The notes below the pieces were generated by a model. That model had not been told where the DNA came from, made no database searches, and saw nothing but the letters and a program-made list of their open reading frames with translations. A stretch of DNA of 64,000 bases from Halanaerobium kushneri (lineage in GTDB: Bacteria; Bacillota; Halanaerobiia; Halanaerobiales; Halanaerobiaceae), in the NCBI RefSeq assembly GCF_900156285.1, contig NZ_FTNC01000004.1, positions 124,001-188,000 on the forward strand, written 5' to 3'. Below are positions 1 to 10,052 of this stretch, piece by piece. How positions within the stretch are numbered: position 1 is the stretch's first letter; every line of letters starts with the position of its first letter. Made by a program: the position numbers and the translations under genes.

Positions 1-115
1 GAGTTAGTTAACTAACTTCTGACGGCCTCGATGGCCAAATACTGAAACTAACCTTGCGTAATATTAAAGAAAGTTTCAGTGCAATTACCAACCTCCAATC
101 TCTAACCTCCAAAAC

Positions 116-209
<94 letters not shown>

Positions 210-235
210 AAAATTTTATAATTTTTGCTTAAGAT

Positions 236-510
236 TTGGCCGCACTAAATGGGGTGGTAGCGGTGCCCTGTAACCTGCAAACCGCTAGAGCAGGATTGAC
301 GCCGTGGCTGAGGATTTTTTCTTTCAGGGTCTGGCCCTGATAAGTAGTGTTGACAATTGGGTCTCGCGCAATGAAGTCTTGTGAACCCCGTCAGGTCCGG
401 GAGGAAGCAGCGGTAAGCAAGTCGCTTCATGTGCCGCGAGGGTGCCTGGTTCGAGCCAACTGTCAGGGTAACGCCTGGGAGAAAATCTTCGAAGCTCGGT
501 GTGCGGCCAC
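236..510 (+). ncRNA. ffs: Signal recognition particle RNA, large bacterial type
   Basis: This RNA scaffolds the signal recognition particle that targets nascent membrane and secreted proteins. The Ffh-binding apex is visible near 389-418 as GTCAGGTCCGGGAGGAAGCAG, with a GGGA tetraloop where GGAA is more common. The ends pair (TGGCCGCAC near 237 with GTGCGGCCA near 501), giving about 270 nt. That length fits the Alu-domain-containing scRNA of Firmicutes. The position between tRNA-Ser and dnaX matches Bacillus. End coordinates are approximate. Confidence 0.92.
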
Positions 511-516
511 TTTTTT

Positions 517-541
517 AAAACACCCGGAATAGGGTGTTTTT
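517..541 (+). terminator. Hairpin terminator after SRP RNA
   Basis: AAAACACCC (517-525) pairs with GGGTGTTTT (532-540) around a 6-nt loop. A T6 run precedes the hairpin at 511-516 and T follows it. It may work in both directions. Confidence 0.6.
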
Positions 542-572
542 GTTATATAATACTATTTTTGAGGTGAAAAAA

Positions 573-2516
573 ATGTCCTTTCTCTCTCTTTATCGAAAAT
601 ACAGGCCAGAAAATTTCAATGATCTGATCGGTCAGGATCAGGTCAAAATAACGTTGAAAAATGCTTTAAAAAATGACAGAGTAGCACACGCTTATCTTTT
701 TGCTGGTCCCAGAGGAACGGGAAAAACTTCAACAGCGAAAGTTTTTGCCAAGTCACTAAACTGTGCTAATCCTTCAGCTGAGTTCGAACCCTGTGGAGAG
801 TGTAATTCCTGTCAGAGAATTGAAAAAGGCAATTCGCTTGATGTAATTGAAATCGATGCGGCTTCTAATCGTGGTATTGATGAGATAAGAGAGTTGAGAG
901 AAAAGGTCAAATTTTACCCGGGTGAGGGACAGTATAAAGTTTATATCATTGATGAGGTGCATATGCTGACCAAAGGAGCCTTTAATGCCCTTTTAAAAAC
1001 TCTCGAAGAGCCACCTGAGAGTGTAGTTTTTATTCTGGCAACAACAGAGCCCCACGAAGTTATTACAACTATTATGTCCCGCTGTCAGCGTTTTGATTTT
1101 ACTTTATTAACCTTATCTGATTTAAAAAAACGTCTGCAATATATTGCAGAGGCGGAAGGTTATGAAATAGACAGAGAAGCTCTGGATATTTTAGCTCGAA
1201 GTGCCCGGGGTGGAATGAGAGATGCAATTAGTCTTCTGGATCAGGCCATTTCTTTTAGTGATGGTCGGTTAAGTGCTGATGAGATTTCCAGGATGCTGGG
1301 CAGAATTGATAAATCGGATTTAAAAGAATTTTTACTTTATTTAAGCAGGGAGCAGAGTCAGCAGGCTCTCCAATTATTGAATAAACAGCTGGATTCAGGT
1401 CTTGGAATCGAGCGGTTCAGTGAAGAATTAATAGAATACTGCCGCGAACTACTTCTGATTAAAGAATGTGGGATTGATTCCGGAATTTTAGAGTATTCTC
1501 GTAGCTATTTAGAAGAAATCGCTTCTGTTGCTGCTAATTTGAGTACCAAAAAGATAACTCGAATTATAGATGAGTTTGCTTCTTTAAAGCAAAAGCTGCG
1601 CTCAAGTGCCAGACCCCGTTTACAATTGGAGATAAGTGTTATAAAATTAAGTAGTAGGGGAAGCAGTGGCAGCTCACTGGAGGCCCGTCTTTCTGAACTG
1701 GAGTTTAAATTAGATAATTTCTTAACCGGGAATGATAGTTCTGATTTTAAGCAGAAAATTAAGACTAAAAAATCTGCTGCCCAAATGGAAACAGTTAATC
1801 AGCCTGAGTCAATAAATAAAGCTGAGCAAAAAACAGCTGAGGAGCAAAAAGAAAGCGAAAATCTGGAACAAAAAAATGAACAAAAAAATGAACAAAAAAG
1901 TGAGCAGAAAAATGAACAGAAACCGACTGTAGCAGGAAGTCAGAACGATGATAAAATTGCTCAGGAGGAAACAACAGCCCAAAAAGAAGTTTCAGACGAA
2001 ACGGTCAGCCAGTCTGATAATTCTGGTGGTGCGGTTAGCTTACAGAAGGTTAAGGAAAACTGGGCCCGGGTTTTAAAAGAAATTCGTCAGCTAGATGTAT
2101 CAGTTCAGGCACTTTTGAGAGAGGGTGCTCCTACAGCAGTGGAAGGAAAGACAATTATTATAGCTTTTCCTGAATCAAAGAAATTTCATTATAAAGGGGC
2201 TTCTTCCAATCAGGCAATGGTAGCCAGAGTTTTGAGGAATACATTAAATGAAGCTGTTGAAATAGAATTCCAGCTTGGTGCTAAAAAAAAAATAACTGAC
2301 CAACCAATTGATCAACCAGCAGTCTCCAGTCAAGTTGAGAGTGATGAAGTTGATCTGGTAGAAGATTTTAATTCTGAGAAGGATGAACCTGCTTCGCAAT
2401 CAACAGATTTGAGCGATCAGGCGGGGGAATTGGATATAGAGAGTTTAGCCAGAATTTTTTCTGGTGAGATTATTGAAGTGGACCAATCAATTTTAGAAAA
2501 TAGAGGAGGAAATTAA
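573..2516 (+). CDS. dnaX: DNA polymerase III subunits gamma/tau
   Basis: This is the clamp-loader ATPase that assembles the replicative polymerase. Start ATG 573 follows GAGGTG at 561-566 and gives the family N-terminus [12 protein letters not shown]; an in-frame codon at 534 would add an unsupported leader. Walker A GPRGTGKT is at residues 45-52, zinc cysteines at 64/74/77/80, the Walker B-type DEVH at 127-130, and SRC at 169-171. An acidic Gln/Lys linker (about residues 375-490) holds QKNEQK repeats. A tau-type C-terminal domain (about 490-570) follows, then an acidic tail. A run of ten A's at 2283-2292 is a possible slippage site. The gene heads dnaX-ybaB-recR. Confidence 0.96.
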   Translation: MSFLSLYRKYRPENFNDLIGQDQVKITLKNALKNDRVAHAYLFAGPRGTGKTSTAKVFAKSLNCANPSAEFEPCGECNSCQRIEKGNSLDVIEIDAASNRGIDEIRELREKVKFYPGEGQYKVYIIDEVHMLTKGAFNALLKTLEEPPESVVFILATTEPHEVITTIMSRCQRFDFTLLTLSDLKKRLQYIAEAEGYEIDREALDILARSARGGMRDAISLLDQAISFSDGRLSADEISRMLGRIDKSDLKEFLLYLSREQSQQALQLLNKQLDSGLGIERFSEELIEYCRELLLIKECGIDSGILEYSRSYLEEIASVAANLSTKKITRIIDEFASLKQKLRSSARPRLQLEISVIKLSSRGSSGSSLEARLSELEFKLDNFLTGNDSSDFKQKIKTKKSAAQMETVNQPESINKAEQKTAEEQKESENLEQKNEQKNEQKSEQKNEQKPTVAGSQNDDKIAQEETTAQKEVSDETVSQSDNSGGAVSLQKVKENWARVLKEIRQLDVSVQALLREGAPTAVEGKTIIIAFPESKKFHYKGASSNQAMVARVLRNTLNEAVEIEFQLGAKKKITDQPIDQPAVSSQVESDEVDLVEDFNSEKDEPASQSTDLSDQAGELDIESLARIFSGEIIEVDQSILENRGGN

Positions 2517-2518
2517 TA

Positions 2519-2827
2519 ATGAATATGCAAAAAATGATGAAACAGGCACAGAAAATGCAGGCTAAGATGGCTAAGATGCAGGAAGAATTGGAAGAAAAGA
2601 CACTTGAGGCAACTGCTGGTGGTGGAGCTGTTAAGGTAGTAGTTAATGGTAAACAGGAAGTTGTTGACCTGCAGATTGATCCTGAAGTAGTTGATCCTGA
2701 CGATGTAGAAATGCTGGAAGATCTGGTGCTGGCAGCAGTTAATCAGGGTATGCGCGAAGTTCAGGAAATGGTAAATGACGAAATGGGTAAAGTGACTGGT
2801 GGTATGAATCTACCAGGGATGCCCTAA
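2519..2827 (+). CDS. ybaB: YbaB/EbfC family nucleoid-associated protein
   Basis: A small dimeric DNA-binding protein of 102 residues, the usual family length. The N-terminus is Met/Lys/Gln-rich ([21 protein letters not shown]), followed by a Gly-rich strand and an acidic helix with a Met-rich C-terminus. GAGGAGGA at 2503-2510 is its ribosome site, and its stop codon overlaps the recR start (TAATG). The conserved place between dnaX and recR suggests a recombination or repair role; the exact function is unsettled for the family. Confidence 0.94.
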   Translation: MNMQKMMKQAQKMQAKMAKMQEELEEKTLEATAGGGAVKVVVNGKQEVVDLQIDPEVVDPDDVEMLEDLVLAAVNQGMREVQEMVNDEMGKVTGGMNLPGMP

Positions 2828-3426
2828 TGAATCCATATCCTAAACCTATGGGGAAATTGATCGGCGAGCTCAGTAAACTGCCCGGTATTGGGCCTAAAAC
2901 TGCTCGCCGTCTTTCTTTTTATATACTGGGTCAGCCTAAAAGTGATGTTAAAAACCTTTCGGATGCTCTGATTGAGGCTCGCGAAAAAATTAATTACTGT
3001 TCAAACTGTAATCATCTGACTGAAGGTGAAACATGTACTTTTTGTCAGTCTGACGATCGGGACAGGACTTCGATCTGTGTGGTAGAAAGTCCCCGTGATG
3101 TGGTGGCTATGGAGAAGACTGGTGAGTACAATGGACTTTATCATGTGCTGCACGGAGCTATCTCACCGATGGATGGAATTGGACCTGATGAGATAAAAAT
3201 TAGGAATTTGATTCCCCGGCTGGAAAAAGATGAGGTTAAAGAGATTATTGTGGCGACTGATCCCAATGCTGAGGGGGATGCTACTGCAATGTATCTGGCT
3301 AAACTTATTAAACCACTGGGAGTTAAGGTGACCAGAATAGCTCATGGAATCCCTGTGGGGGGAGATTTAGAATATGCAGATGAGGTAACTCTTTCTAAGG
3401 CTCTGGAGGGAAGAAGAGAGTTATAA
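2827..3426 (+). CDS. recR: Recombination mediator RecR
   Basis: RecR works with RecF/RecO to load RecA on gapped DNA. The 199-residue protein shows an N-terminal helix-hairpin-helix ([11 protein letters not shown], residues 18-28), a four-Cys zinc site (C58, C61, C70, C73) and a Toprim domain (about 80-175, with [14 protein letters not shown]). It is translationally coupled to ybaB by a one-base overlap. No bofA or yaaL follows, unlike in spore-forming Bacilli. Confidence 0.97.
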   Translation: MNPYPKPMGKLIGELSKLPGIGPKTARRLSFYILGQPKSDVKNLSDALIEAREKINYCSNCNHLTEGETCTFCQSDDRDRTSICVVESPRDVVAMEKTGEYNGLYHVLHGAISPMDGIGPDEIKIRNLIPRLEKDEVKEIIVATDPNAEGDATAMYLAKLIKPLGVKVTRIAHGIPVGGDLEYADEVTLSKALEGRREL

Positions 3427-3430
3427 CCAT

Positions 3431-3493
3431 TTTCGTTTATGTTCATTTATGAGCGTTAATGTACACGTACCGTGCACCTGTCGGATTTTGTCG
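3431..3493 (+). repeat. Dispersed near-palindromic repeat, copy A
   Basis: The core is GTACACG (3461-3467), TAC, CGTGCAC (3471-3477), an inverted repeat with one mismatched pair. CTGTCGG and then a GTCG-containing tail follow. TTTATG words lie upstream of the core. Five other copies occur in the window. This copy faces copy B across the recR terminator. Confidence 0.75.
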
Positions 3494-3526
3494 CTGGTTG
3501 CACCAAAGAGACTAAATAAGCTCGAG

Positions 3527-3551
3527 AAGTCCCTTTCTGAGGGGCTTTTTT
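3527..3551 (+). terminator. Intrinsic terminator after recR
   Basis: AAGTCCC (3527-3533) pairs with GGGGCTT (3541-3547) using one G-T pair, loop TTTCTGA, then a T run. It sits between repeat copies A and B. Confidence 0.8.
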
Positions 3552-3583
3552 CTATATTAGCAGTAAAAATTTAAGCAGATATT

Positions 3584-3626
3584 TCGACATAAATCGGGTG
3601 GTTCACGGTGCGTGTACGTTTTATGC
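3584..3626 (-). repeat. Dispersed near-palindromic repeat, copy B (GGTGGTT variant)
   Basis: Inverted relative to copy A. On the plus strand it reads TCGACATAAATCGGGTGG and then TTCACGGTGCGTGTACG. It keeps the core GTnCACG-nAC-CGTGnAC but carries ACCACCCGA where copies A, C, D and F have ACCTGTC(G/A)G. It ends two or three bases before the guaB -35 box. Confidence 0.7.
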
Positions 3627-3628
3627 CC

Positions 3629-3657
3629 TTGACATTAACCCCAGGCTTTGTTAAAAT
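3629..3657 (+). promoter_or_regulatory. guaB promoter (sigma-A type)
   Basis: -35 TTGACA (3629-3634), 17-nt spacer, -10 TAAAAT (3652-3657). The predicted start near 3664 gives an A/T-rich leader of about 120 nt, in which I see no purine-riboswitch fold. Confidence 0.8.
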
Positions 3658-3754
3658 ACTTAAAATATTAGATTACAAAAAAACTAAATTATTATCCATT
3701 TATCTCAATTATTACATATTTATAAGTTCTTTTAGCAGTTTTCTGTATTTTTAA

Positions 3755-5251
<1,497 letters not shown>

Positions 5252-5295
5252 GTAATAAAATTTATATTAACCAATTAACAAATAGATAAAAATCG

Positions 5296-5325
5296 CTCTC
5301 TGCATTTTAGCAGAGAGTTTTTGTT
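5296..5325 (+). terminator. guaB terminator
   Basis: CTCTCTGC (5296-5303) pairs perfectly with GCAGAGAG (5310-5317), followed by TTTTTGTTTTTT. Confidence 0.9.
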
Positions 5326-5455
5326 TTTTACAAATAATTTTAAGTAATTATCAGAGCTTAAAAGGCTTTGTTGCTAATTTTACAGACATCAAAGCTAAAT
5401 AGTATTAAGATTATACCTGTAAGTTAAAAAGAGCCAAAACAAATTTGCTTTAAAA

Positions 5456-5470
5456 TGATAATAATTATTA
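5456..5470 (+). promoter_or_regulatory. Fur/PerR-family operator candidate at trxB
   Basis: TGATAAT-A-ATTATTA matches the Bacillus Fur 7-1-7 consensus (TGATAATnATTATCA) at 14 of 15 positions. It lies 33 nt before the trxB start and overlaps a possible promoter (TTGCTT at 5445, TATGCT at 5469). A/T-rich sequence makes chance resemblance possible. PerR boxes look similar, so which family member would bind is open. Confidence 0.45.
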
Positions 5471-5502
5471 TGCTATCAAAGTTTACAACGGGGGGAATTA
5501 AA

Positions 5503-6555
5503 ATGAGCGATAAAAATAGACAGGAAGAGAACTTAATTATTATTGGTGGTGGACCTGGTGGTCTATCTGCTTCTATTTATGCTGCGCGTAATGGGGTAGC
5601 TCCACTGGTCTTAAATGGTCCTGAGCCGGGTGGACAGATTACAACAACTTCAGAACTTGAAAATTATCCTGGTTTTCCGGAACCAATAGGTGGTTTTGAA
5701 TTAACTCAAAAGATGACAGAACAGGCCGAGAATTTCGGGGTGCGCCTTGAATATGAGAGTGCCGAAGAGGTTGATTTTTCTGGAGATAAGTTTATTGTTC
5801 AAACAGAAGCTGGAGAATATATTGCCGATTCAATTATTATTGCTACCGGTGCTGAACCTAAAACTCTGGGTCTTGATAAAGAAGATAGTCTCCGCGGTAA
5901 TGGTGTTTCTTATTGTGCGACCTGTGATGCAGCATTCTTTAAAAATAAAGAAGTTGCCATTGTAGGTGGTGGAGATACAGCATTATGGGAGTCAACATTC
6001 TTATCCAAATTTGCTTCTAAAGTTTATATTCTACATCGACGCGATAAATTTAGAGGTGCAAAGATCCTTGGTGATCGGGTAAAAGCTAAAGAGAATATAG
6101 AGATTCTCTGGGATACCGAGGTTAAAAGTCTTAAAGGTGAAAAGAAACTGGAAGGTCTCCGCATTTTCAACAATAAAACTAATGAAGAAAGAGATCTTAA
6201 TGTAGACGGACTATTTGTTGCTATTGGTCATCATCCCAGGACAGAGTGCCTGAACGGACAGATCGAGCTTGATGATTATGGTTATATTGTAACAGATAAA
6301 AAACAGCACACTAATGTGCCGGGAGTTTTTGCCTGTGGAGATGTGCAGGATCCGGATTACAGACAGGTGGTAATTGCGGCCGGTTCTGGTGCCAAAGCAG
6401 CCATTGAAGCTTCAGAATATATCGAAGAAAAGGAAGATGCCTTTCCAGCCAGAGAGGTTAAAATGAAAAATATGTCAGCTGAATCTGATTCTGAAGATAA
6501 AGCTGCTGGTGAAAAAGAAGAAGGAAGTTTAAATTTAAGCTTGAGTCTGGATTAA
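5503..6555 (+). CDS. trxB: Thioredoxin reductase (NADPH, FAD)
   Basis: Reduces thioredoxin from NADPH through FAD and a redox disulfide. ATG 5503 follows a GGGGGG run near 5490. Motifs in order are the FAD loop GGGPGGLSA, redox CATC (138-141), NADP loop GGGDTAL, HRRDKFR (NADPH 2'-phosphate contacts) and the C-terminal FACGDV FAD motif. At 350 residues it is longer than the usual 310 or so. The extra part is an acidic tail of about 40 residues after the last helix (SDSEDKAAGEKEEG), perhaps a halophilic trait. trxA lies about 30 kb away. Confidence 0.95.
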   Translation: MSDKNRQEENLIIIGGGPGGLSASIYAARNGVAPLVLNGPEPGGQITTTSELENYPGFPEPIGGFELTQKMTEQAENFGVRLEYESAEEVDFSGDKFIVQTEAGEYIADSIIIATGAEPKTLGLDKEDSLRGNGVSYCATCDAAFFKNKEVAIVGGGDTALWESTFLSKFASKVYILHRRDKFRGAKILGDRVKAKENIEILWDTEVKSLKGEKKLEGLRIFNNKTNEERDLNVDGLFVAIGHHPRTECLNGQIELDDYGYIVTDKKQHTNVPGVFACGDVQDPDYRQVVIAAGSGAKAAIEASEYIEEKEDAFPAREVKMKNMSAESDSEDKAAGEKEEGSLNLSLSLD

Positions 6556-6592
6556 ATCAACAAAAAAGGATAAATATTTAGGATAACATTTA

Positions 6593-6641
6593 AACCGACA
6601 GGCATTCCTGGAAAGATTGAGGATGTCGAGTCGGTTTTTTT
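6593..6641 (+). terminator. trxB terminator
   Basis: AACCGAC (6593-6599) pairs with GTCGGTT (6630-6636) across a 30-nt insert, then a T run. The large loop is unusual for an intrinsic terminator. Confidence 0.65.
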
Positions 6642-6774
6642 ATTAAAATTATTAAAAGTTTCTAATCAAGGAATAAATCTACTCCGGAGCTTGATTGCAT
6701 TAAACAGGGGATTATTATATAATTATACTATAAATAAGATTATTTTAACAAAGCTTAGAGAGGGGCTGGCAGTT

Positions 6775-7401
6775 TTGGCAGAAGGTTTTTTTATTACATT
6801 TGAAGGTATTGAGGGCTCGGGAAAAACAACTCAGATTAATCTACTTGCGGGTTATCTGCAGAAAAAGGGTTATGATGTTTTAGTTAGCCGGGAACCAGGA
6901 GGAACACCTCTAGGTGAAAAAATCAGACAGCTGCTTTTGGATCCTCAGTATGATTCAATGGATTACAGAACGGAGATTCTTCTATATGCCGCTGATAGAG
7001 CCCAGCATGTTAAAGAAAAGATAAAACCTGCTTTAGAGCAGGGGAAAATTGTGATTTCCGATAGATTTGTAGATTCAAATCTGGCCTATCAGGCTGCAGG
7101 AAGAGGTCTTGATTATGATATGGTTTATCAGATTAATGACTGGGTAATTGATTCTACCTGGCCTGACCTAACTTTTATTTTGGATATAGATATTAAAGAA
7201 GGTTTAAAAAGAGCCAGAGCTATGAGCCTTGATGAGGCAGGAGACAGACTGGAGAGAGAGGTAGATGATTTCCACCAGCGAGTTCGGGATGCTTATCTTG
7301 AGATGGCAGAGTCTAATAGATTTGCCCTGGTAGATGCGGGCGGAACTGAAGCTGAAGTCCAGAATGATATAAAAAAAATTATCGCCAGGAGGTTATTCTA
7401 A
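6775..7401 (+). CDS. tmk: Thymidylate kinase
   Basis: Phosphorylates dTMP to dTDP. TTG 6775 is chosen because GAGAGGGG lies about 9 nt upstream and it yields the family N-terminus MAEGFFITFEGIEGSGKTTQ (208 residues, normal size). The longer reading from 6691 lacks homology. P-loop EGSGKTT, the DR(F/Y) motif in ISDRFVDSNLAYQ and a LID segment are visible. It overlaps darA by one base, in the conserved tmk-darA-holB order. Confidence 0.95.
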   Translation: MAEGFFITFEGIEGSGKTTQINLLAGYLQKKGYDVLVSREPGGTPLGEKIRQLLLDPQYDSMDYRTEILLYAADRAQHVKEKIKPALEQGKIVISDRFVDSNLAYQAAGRGLDYDMVYQINDWVIDSTWPDLTFILDIDIKEGLKRARAMSLDEAGDRLEREVDDFHQRVRDAYLEMAESNRFALVDAGGTEAEVQNDIKKIIARRLF

Positions 7402-7760
7402 TGGAAAAAAGAGCAAAAACAGGTAAAACAGTTAAGATGGTAGTGGCTGTGGTCCACGATCATGATGCAGCTGATCTTTTGGAAGCACTGACAACAGCCG
7501 GTTTTCAGGCAACAAAAATGGCATCAACAGGTGGGTTTTTAAGAGAAGGTAATACTACCTTTATGATTGGTTCAGATGAGGAACATGTGGAAGAAGTTCT
7601 GGATATTATCAAGGAAAATTGTGAGTCGAGAAAAAAGACTGTGGCACCAATGTCACCTGTTGCAAATTCATTAGAAGGATATTATTCTTTCCCCATGGAA
7701 ATTAAAATTGGAGGAGCAACTGTCTTTATTATTGATGTAGAGCAGTTTATTAAGATGTAG
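7401..7760 (+). CDS. darA: Cyclic-di-AMP receptor DarA (PII-like)
   Basis: A 119-residue YaaQ/PstA-type PII-like protein, known in Firmicutes to bind cyclic di-AMP. The TGGFLREGNTTFMIG loop and C-terminal GGATVFIIDVEQF strand are characteristic. It starts inside the tmk stop codon (TAATG). Cyclic di-AMP controls osmolyte and potassium balance, plausibly important in a halophile; the target of DarA itself is not established. Confidence 0.92.
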   Translation: MEKRAKTGKTVKMVVAVVHDHDAADLLEALTTAGFQATKMASTGGFLREGNTTFMIGSDEEHVEEVLDIIKENCESRKKTVAPMSPVANSLEGYYSFPMEIKIGGATVFIIDVEQFIKM

Positions 7761-7884
7761 TTTACTAATGAGATTTATTAATTATTTATTTTGTTTTGAA
7801 TTTCAATTTTTATCTTTAAGTTATTAGCTTAAAAAAATCAATAGCTCAAAAAGATATTCACAGTAATTTTAAAGGAGTTTTTAA

Positions 7885-8874
7885 ATGAGTTTTAACTCAG
7901 TTATTGGACAGAAAGAAGCAGTAGAAATACTGCAGGATGAAATAAAAAATGAACGAATTAGCCATGCCTATCTTTTTTCAGCCAGAGAAGGCAGCGGCAA
8001 ATCAAAACTGGCTTTTGAATTTGCAAAGGCCAGTTTTTGTGAGGAAGCTGAAGCTGACAGCTGTGGTAGCTGTATCAACTGCCGCAAAATGGATCACAAA
8101 AACCATCCTGATTATAAAGTGATCTCTGTGCTGGAAGGTAAAAGCGCAATTTCAATTGACCAGATTAGAGAATTGAAAAAGGAAATTGCTTATAAGCCTT
8201 ATGATAGTGATCATAAAATTTATATAATAGAAGCAGCTGAAAAAATGACAAAAGAAGCAGCTAACTCGCTTCTAAAAACTCTGGAGGAGCCACCTTCTTT
8301 TGCTACTATAATACTGCTGGTTGAGGATAGTGGCAAACTGCTGCCGACAATTGTCTCTCGCTGTCAGCAGATTAAACTGCGCAATGTAGACCAAAAAAAG
8401 ATTAAAAATATACTCCTGGATAAAGGTTTGAGTCAGGAAAAAGCAGAAATTATCAGCCTGACAGCAGCTGGAAGTCCGGGACGAGCTTTAGAAATTATAG
8501 AAATTGATGATTATTTTGAACAGCGACAGCTGATTTATGATTTTTTGAAAAATATAAAAAGCAAAAATACGATAGAAATATTTAAGATTACTGAAAAAAT
8601 CAGTTCACTGCTTAAAGCTGATTTTCCCTGTTTTGATTTGCTATCAGACTGGTATCGCGATATAATGATGATTAAACAGGATTATCTGGAAGCAGTGATT
8701 AATAAAGACTATTTTGAGGAATTAAAAGGGCTTGCTGCAGAGCTGAGCCTGCAGGGTTTGATCAGTGATTTAGAACTAATAGCTCAGAGTGAAAAGTATA
8801 TTGAACGCAATATTCGAGAAGAACTTAGTCTGGAAGTCTTATTTTTCAAACTGCGCCAGCCTGATCAAGAATAG
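7885..8874 (+). CDS. holB: DNA polymerase III subunit delta'
   Basis: Clamp-loader component partnering DnaX. The N-terminus MSFNSVIGQKEAVEIL resembles DnaX. A P-loop-like segment AREGSGKSKL (residues about 35-44), zinc-type cysteines (CGSCINC) and SRC in IVSRCQQIKL are present. The 329-residue length is usual. A 124-nt A/T-rich gap separates it from darA, and yaaR, which often fills that gap in Bacilli, is absent. AAAGGAG precedes the ATG. Confidence 0.92.
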   Translation: MSFNSVIGQKEAVEILQDEIKNERISHAYLFSAREGSGKSKLAFEFAKASFCEEAEADSCGSCINCRKMDHKNHPDYKVISVLEGKSAISIDQIRELKKEIAYKPYDSDHKIYIIEAAEKMTKEAANSLLKTLEEPPSFATIILLVEDSGKLLPTIVSRCQQIKLRNVDQKKIKNILLDKGLSQEKAEIISLTAAGSPGRALEIIEIDDYFEQRQLIYDFLKNIKSKNTIEIFKITEKISSLLKADFPCFDLLSDWYRDIMMIKQDYLEAVINKDYFEELKGLAAELSLQGLISDLELIAQSEKYIERNIREELSLEVLFFKLRQPDQE

Positions 8875-8895
8875 ATAAATGAGGTGTGTATTTTA

Positions 8896-9702
8896 ATGAA
8901 GACGGTAGTTGGAGTGAGTTTTAAAAAAGCCGGAAAAATCTATTATTTTGATCCTGGTGATTTAGAGATAAAAACCGGCGATTATGTAATAGTGGAGACT
9001 GCCCGGGGTATAGAATATGCCGAAGTAGTTGTTGGAAAAAAGGAAATCTCAGATGATGAAATAGTTGCGCCTTTAAAGGATGTTATCAGAAAGGCGACTT
9101 TAAAAGATAGAGATAGACATGAGAAAAATTTAGAACTGGAAACAGAAGCTTTCGATATTTGTCTGGATAAAATTGATAAGCACGGACTGCCGATGAAATT
9201 AATTGATGTAGAGTATACCTTTGATCACAATAAGATTATATTTTACTTTACAGCAGATGGCAGAGTTGATTTTAGAGAATTAGTTAAGGATCTGGCATCT
9301 GTTTTTAAAACAAGAATTGAACTGCGTCAGATTGGGGTTCGGGATGAGGCTAAAATGCTGGGTGGACTGGGTCCCTGTGGACTTCCGGTTTGCTGTGCAA
9401 CTTTTTTGCGTGATTTTCAGCCAATTTCGATTAAAATGGCTAAAAAACAGGATTTATCACTAAATCCTTCCAAAATATCAGGTCTCTGTGGCCGCTTAAT
9501 GTGCTGCCTGCGCTATGAATCTCAAACTTATAAAACTCTAAAGAAACTGATGCCCAATGTTGGCGAAAAAATTGAACTCGAAATGGGCAAAGGAAAAGTT
9601 GTAGATCGCAATCTGGTTAAGCATACAGTGGAAGTCGATATTGGAACAGAAGAAAATATAGAAGTGGATGTAGATGATCTGGATGAATATGATTTAGATT
9701 AA
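8896..9702 (+). CDS. ricT: PSP1-domain protein RicT (YaaT)
   Basis: In Bacillus, RicT joins RicA and RicF in an iron-sulfur complex that aids RNase Y-dependent RNA maturation. ATG 8896 follows GAGGTG (8881-8886), giving MKTVVGVSF. The Cys-rich core GPCGLPVCCATF and GLCGRLMCCLRYE (about residues 155-210) supplies cluster ligands. The 268 residues end in an acidic region. It lies in the conserved holB-ricT-yabA run. Confidence 0.93.
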   Translation: MKTVVGVSFKKAGKIYYFDPGDLEIKTGDYVIVETARGIEYAEVVVGKKEISDDEIVAPLKDVIRKATLKDRDRHEKNLELETEAFDICLDKIDKHGLPMKLIDVEYTFDHNKIIFYFTADGRVDFRELVKDLASVFKTRIELRQIGVRDEAKMLGGLGPCGLPVCCATFLRDFQPISIKMAKKQDLSLNPSKISGLCGRLMCCLRYESQTYKTLKKLMPNVGEKIELEMGKGKVVDRNLVKHTVEVDIGTEENIEVDVDDLDEYDLD

Positions 9703-9722
9703 ATGGAAAGGAAGGAAATTTA

Positions 9723-10049
9723 ATGGATCAGGAAATATTAAGCAGCCTTGCCCATTTTCAGGAACAGATCGAGGCACTTTCCCTCCGTTTTCATAAACTT
9801 AAAGATATTACCTATAAATTATATCAGGAGAATGAAGAACTGCAGCGGGAAAATGAAGAATTAAGATCTCTTCTTTTTAAAGATCAGGAAGAGGCCGAAG
9901 AGGCTGTGGTGGAAAAAGAAGGTTACAGTAATTTGATTCATATTTATGATGAAGGTTATCATGTCTGTCCTTTAAGTTTTGGAGAAAAAAGAAAAGGAGA
10001 CTGTCTTTTTTGTTTAAATCTGCTGGAAAACCAGGGTAAGGAGAAATAA
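9723..10049 (+). CDS. yabA: Replication initiation control protein YabA
   Basis: YabA bridges DnaA and DnaN to limit initiation in Bacillus. The 108-residue protein has an N-terminal coiled coil (about 1-60, repeated ENEELQRENEEL heptads) and a C-terminal zinc segment HVCPLSFGEKRKGDCLFC. Length and gene position match the family. Confidence 0.92.
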   Translation: MDQEILSSLAHFQEQIEALSLRFHKLKDITYKLYQENEELQRENEELRSLLFKDQEEAEEAVVEKEGYSNLIHIYDEGYHVCPLSFGEKRKGDCLFCLNLLENQGKEK

Positions 10050-10052
10050 TTG

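Noticed and set aside
1-60. GTTAGTTAACTAAC palindrome (3-16) and GGCC-TCGAT-GGCC stem (25-37)
   Set aside because: Probably debris or the terminator region of the gene upstream of the window; too little context to interpret.
245-532. Short open frames on both strands between tRNA-Ser and dnaX
   Set aside because: They lie entirely within the SRP RNA and lack ribosome sites.
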